Notes under the pieces: model-generated
Databases searched by the model: none
Told to the model about the DNA's origin: nothing
Seen by the model: the letters and a program-made list of their open reading frames with translations, nothing else
Translations under genes and position numbers: made by a program
Source: Aquabacterium lacunae
GTDB taxonomy: Bacteria > Pseudomonadota > Gammaproteobacteria > Burkholderiales > Burkholderiaceae_C
Assembly: GCF_004310865.1 (NCBI RefSeq)
Contig: NZ_SIXI01000001.1
Coordinates: 248,001-312,000 of the forward strand
Length of the DNA: 64,000 nt
Direction: 5' to 3'
Shown here: positions 61,979-64,000 of the stretch, one piece after another
Position numbering within the stretch: the first letter of the stretch is position 1
How the letters are laid out: every line of letters starts with the position of its first letter

Positions 61979-63112
61979 ATGTTCAGTTTCATCAAGAAGA
62001 AGCTGGGGTGGGGTCAGCCCGAGAAAGCCGATCCGGCTGACAAGGCCACCGCACCCGAGGCTTCGCCCGCCCCCGCGCCTGCCGCGCCCTCCCCTGCCGC
62101 TGCGCCCGCTTCTGCGTCCGCTTTTGGACTCGCTTCTGCGCCGTCCCCGGTCGCATGGGTGCCGCAGGCCCAGGACGACACCCAGGCCAAACCCACCGAT
62201 CGCCGCTCATGGCTCGACCGCCTGAAGAGTGGCCTGCGCAAGACCGGCTCGTCGATCGCGCAGGTGTTCACTGGCACCCGCATCGACGACGCGCTGTATG
62301 AAGAGCTGGAAGCGGCCCTGCTGATGGCCGATGCCGGGGTGGCGGCCACCGAGCACCTGCTGGCCGACCTCAAGCAGCGCGTGAAAGACACGAAGGCCAC
62401 CGACCCGGCCGCCGTGAAAGCCTTGCTGGCCGACGGCATTGCCGAGCTGCTCAAGCCGCTGGAACAGTCGCTGCAGATCGGGCAACACACGCCCACCGTG
62501 ATCATGGTGGCGGGTGTCAACGGCGCTGGCAAGACCACCACGATCGGCAAGCTCACGCGCCACCTGTCCGACCACGGCGCGCAAGTGCTGCTGGCTGCGG
62601 CCGACACCTTCCGCGCAGCGGCCCGCGAGCAACTGGCCGTCTGGGCCGATCGCAACCGCGTGCAGATCGTGAGCCAGGAAGGCGGTGATCCGGCGGCCGT
62701 CACGTTCGATGCGGTCACTGCGGGCAAAGCCCGCGGTTGTGATGTCGTGATCGCAGACACCGCCGGTCGCCTGGCCACGCAGATCCACCTGATGGACGAG
62801 CTCAAGAAGGTCAAACGCGTGATCGGCAAGGCCATGGACAGCGCCCCCCACGAGGTGCTGCTGGTGGTTGACGGCAACACCGGCCAGAACGCGCTGACCC
62901 AGGTGAAGGCTTTTGACGACGCGCTGGGCCTGACCGGTCTGGTGGTCACCAAGCTCGATGGCACCGCCAAGGGTGGCGTGCTGGCCGCGATTGCCCTGTG
63001 GTCGCGTCAACGCGGCACGCCGGTGCCGGTGTATTTCATCGGGGTGGGAGAAGGTCTGGAAGACCTGCAGACCTTCAACGCACGCGAGTTCGCACGCGCA
63101 CTGCTGGAGTGA
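61979..63112 (+). CDS. ftsY: Signal recognition particle receptor FtsY
   Basis: FtsY is the membrane-associated SRP receptor GTPase. The 377-residue protein starts MFSFIKKKLGWGQPEKADP. It has an Ala/Pro-rich A region (about 20-75), shorter than in E. coli, then the NG domain. The G motifs are GVNGAGKTTTIGKL, ADTFRAAAREQL, DTAGRL and TKLDGTAKGG, with GVGEGLEDLQTFN at the end. It is divergent from rsmD. Confidence 0.96.
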   Translation: MFSFIKKKLGWGQPEKADPADKATAPEASPAPAPAAPSPAAAPASASAFGLASAPSPVAWVPQAQDDTQAKPTDRRSWLDRLKSGLRKTGSSIAQVFTGTRIDDALYEELEAALLMADAGVAATEHLLADLKQRVKDTKATDPAAVKALLADGIAELLKPLEQSLQIGQHTPTVIMVAGVNGAGKTTTIGKLTRHLSDHGAQVLLAAADTFRAAAREQLAVWADRNRVQIVSQEGGDPAAVTFDAVTAGKARGCDVVIADTAGRLATQIHLMDELKKVKRVIGKAMDSAPHEVLLVVDGNTGQNALTQVKAFDDALGLTGLVVTKLDGTAKGGVLAAIALWSRQRGTPVPVYFIGVGEGLEDLQTFNAREFARALLE

Positions 63113-63126
63113 CCCCAGCGAGGACC

Positions 63127-63930
63127 TCAGCGCACCCGCTCGGGTTGATCGAGCGGGGTGTGCCCCGAGTGCACCGATTCGAACCACAGCGACATGCGCT
63201 GTGAACTGCCATCGCCGTCGGGTTTGTCTCCCAGGTTGTCACCCACGTCGGTGGGCACGTCGATGTCCTGTGGCTCAGAGGGGTCGACATCCAGATCGAC
63301 CGCCACACCGCCCTCGCCTCCGCGCTTGCGGATCAAAGCCGAGGTGTCGACCAGGGTGGCGCCTGATTTGGTGGTGAACACCACCGAGCCCCCCAGCACG
63401 GTTTCGCGTGCCACCGCGGGGCCCGGCAAAGCGCCTTCCAGCCACACGTGCACGGGAATGTTGGCCGCTGCCAGCACGCGGTCGAGGCGGCCATGGCGCT
63501 TGAGCGTGCGGTCCTTGTCCTTGCCCTGACCCACCGGCTGGCGGATCTCGACCACCGCCACCACCTGGGCGTTGGCATCGCAGACCACCAGATCGGCGCA
63601 CAGCGAGCCCGCACGGCGCAACCACTCGGAATACGAGTTGCGCGTGGGCACTTTCAGAAAACGGGCCAGGGGCACCTGAGCCAGCACCATGTGCTCGGGC
63701 AGGGCCTTGTGCAGGATGTGCCATGCCTCGCGCTCGGCGTGCGTCAGCACACGGGTGGCCGCAGGCTCCCAGCCTGTCACGGTGTCGAGTTCTTCGTTCT
63801 GCGCAGGGCGTTTCCCATTGGTGCCAGGCCGGGCCAGGCGCCTGCGGCTTCGCAGCACATACACACCGCCAGCCAGCAGCACCAGCCCCAGAAGGGCCGT
63901 CATCGCGATCGGCTGCATCAGTGTGTCCAT
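63127..63930 (-). CDS. Membrane-anchored DUF2726 protein
   Basis: A 267-residue protein with one N-terminal membrane helix (about 8-28), a basic stop (RSRRRLARPG) and a DUF2726 domain (about 60-175). The domain shows LPEHMVLAQVPLARFL, ADLVVCDANAQVVAVVEI and RLDRVLAAANIPVHVW. DUF2726 is nuclease-like in fold (DxxVVxxxxxxxxxVVEI resembles a PD-(D/E)xK core), but its activity is unproven. The acidic C-terminal tail (DLDVDPSEPQDIDVPTD) is unusual. It is convergent with ftsY. Confidence 0.8.
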   Translation of the reverse strand: MDTLMQPIAMTALLGLVLLAGGVYVLRSRRRLARPGTNGKRPAQNEELDTVTGWEPAATRVLTHAEREAWHILHKALPEHMVLAQVPLARFLKVPTRNSYSEWLRRAGSLCADLVVCDANAQVVAVVEIRQPVGQGKDKDRTLKRHGRLDRVLAAANIPVHVWLEGALPGPAVARETVLGGSVVFTTKSGATLVDTSALIRKRGGEGGVAVDLDVDPSEPQDIDVPTDVGDNLGDKPDGDGSSQRMSLWFESVHSGHTPLDQPERVR

Positions 63931-63975
63931 GGTCTTTCCCTCGTCTCGGTTGGTGAGTGTGGCGGGCCTGAGGCC

Positions 63976-64000
63976 TCAGCGCATCCCGGGGAAGCCCTTC
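63976..64000 (-). CDS. C-terminal end of a further minus-strand gene (partial)
   Basis: The last 25 bases read on the minus strand as KGFPGMR followed by TGA. A Gly/Pro/Met-rich end of this kind would fit Ffh, whose M domain often closes in a similar way. Seven residues cannot prove it; other Gly/Met-rich tails are possible. Confidence 0.25.

Overview
The window is a gene-dense, high-GC chromosomal segment of a betaproteobacterium of the order Burkholderiales, most like the Comamonadaceae / Leptothrix-Rubrivivax-Aquabacterium group. This rests on the protein sequences (Aat, Bpt, NhaR-type LysR, nad and isp genes) and on gene orders known from the group: mutM-dynamin-mutY, lolB-ispE-tRNA-Gln-prs-rplY-pth, coaD-rsmD-ftsY. 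I see no rRNA, insertion sequence, prophage or CRISPR array. Almost everything is core genome, with small accessory pieces between core genes. Species-level identity cannot be read from the sequence.

Layout. 1-2.5 kb: end of an unknown gene, a strong terminator, the N-degron transferases aat-bpt and a convergent periplasmic SIMPL-domain protein. 2.5-4.8 kb: ompR-envZ behind a wide inverted repeat. 4.9-9 kb: ispF and ispD (minus strand), separated by a plus-strand block holding a nitrogen-controlled ammonium channel gene (amtB, with an NtrC-type site and a sigma-54 promoter) and a Phd-type antitoxin / zeta-type kinase pair. 9-17 kb: mfd, a TfoX-like protein, a COG2509 flavoprotein, an NhaR-like regulator divergent from a Bax-inhibitor-1 membrane protein. 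17-23 kb: serB, rraA-like, then a four-gene envelope glycolipid cluster (LPG-synthase-type membrane protein, polyprenol-phosphate GT2, ArnT-like GT, PAP2 phosphatase). 23-27 kb: nadA, nadC, a ComFB-like gene and convergent nadB.

27-38 kb: zinc metallopeptidase, quinone-oxidoreductase-like MDR protein, secreted lipase, queG / tsaE (start codons abutting), amidase, dedA, mutL, rluB-like synthase. 38-44 kb: Bcr/CflA transporter, miaA, a MarR regulator divergent from an ABC exporter, an OmpA-like lipoprotein. 44-48 kb: thyA and folA with an RTX protein between them, terC-like, xth. 48.9-49.4 kb: what reads as a complete tryptophan-type transcription attenuator (promoter, Trp-rich leader peptide, antiterminator, terminator) whose only downstream gene is a 74-residue protein of unknown function. 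49.4-53.4 kb: mutM-dynamin GTPase-mutY, one minus-strand unit. 53.6-59.7 kb: TPR protein, lolB, ispE, tRNA-Gln, prs, rplY, pth. 59.8-64 kb: a small secreted protein, ferredoxin, coaD, rsmD, ftsY, a DUF2726 protein and the tail of a further minus-strand gene.

Themes: DNA repair (mfd, mutL, mutY, mutM, xth), cofactor and isoprenoid synthesis (nadABC, ispDEF, coaD, folA/thyA), tRNA and translation factors (queG, tsaE, miaA, rluB, rplY, pth), and envelope functions. The observation I rate highest is the orphan Trp attenuator at 48918-49094. Next are the Phd/zeta module, the NtrC/sigma-54 control region of a stand-alone amtB, and the dynamin GTPase between two 8-oxoguanine repair genes.
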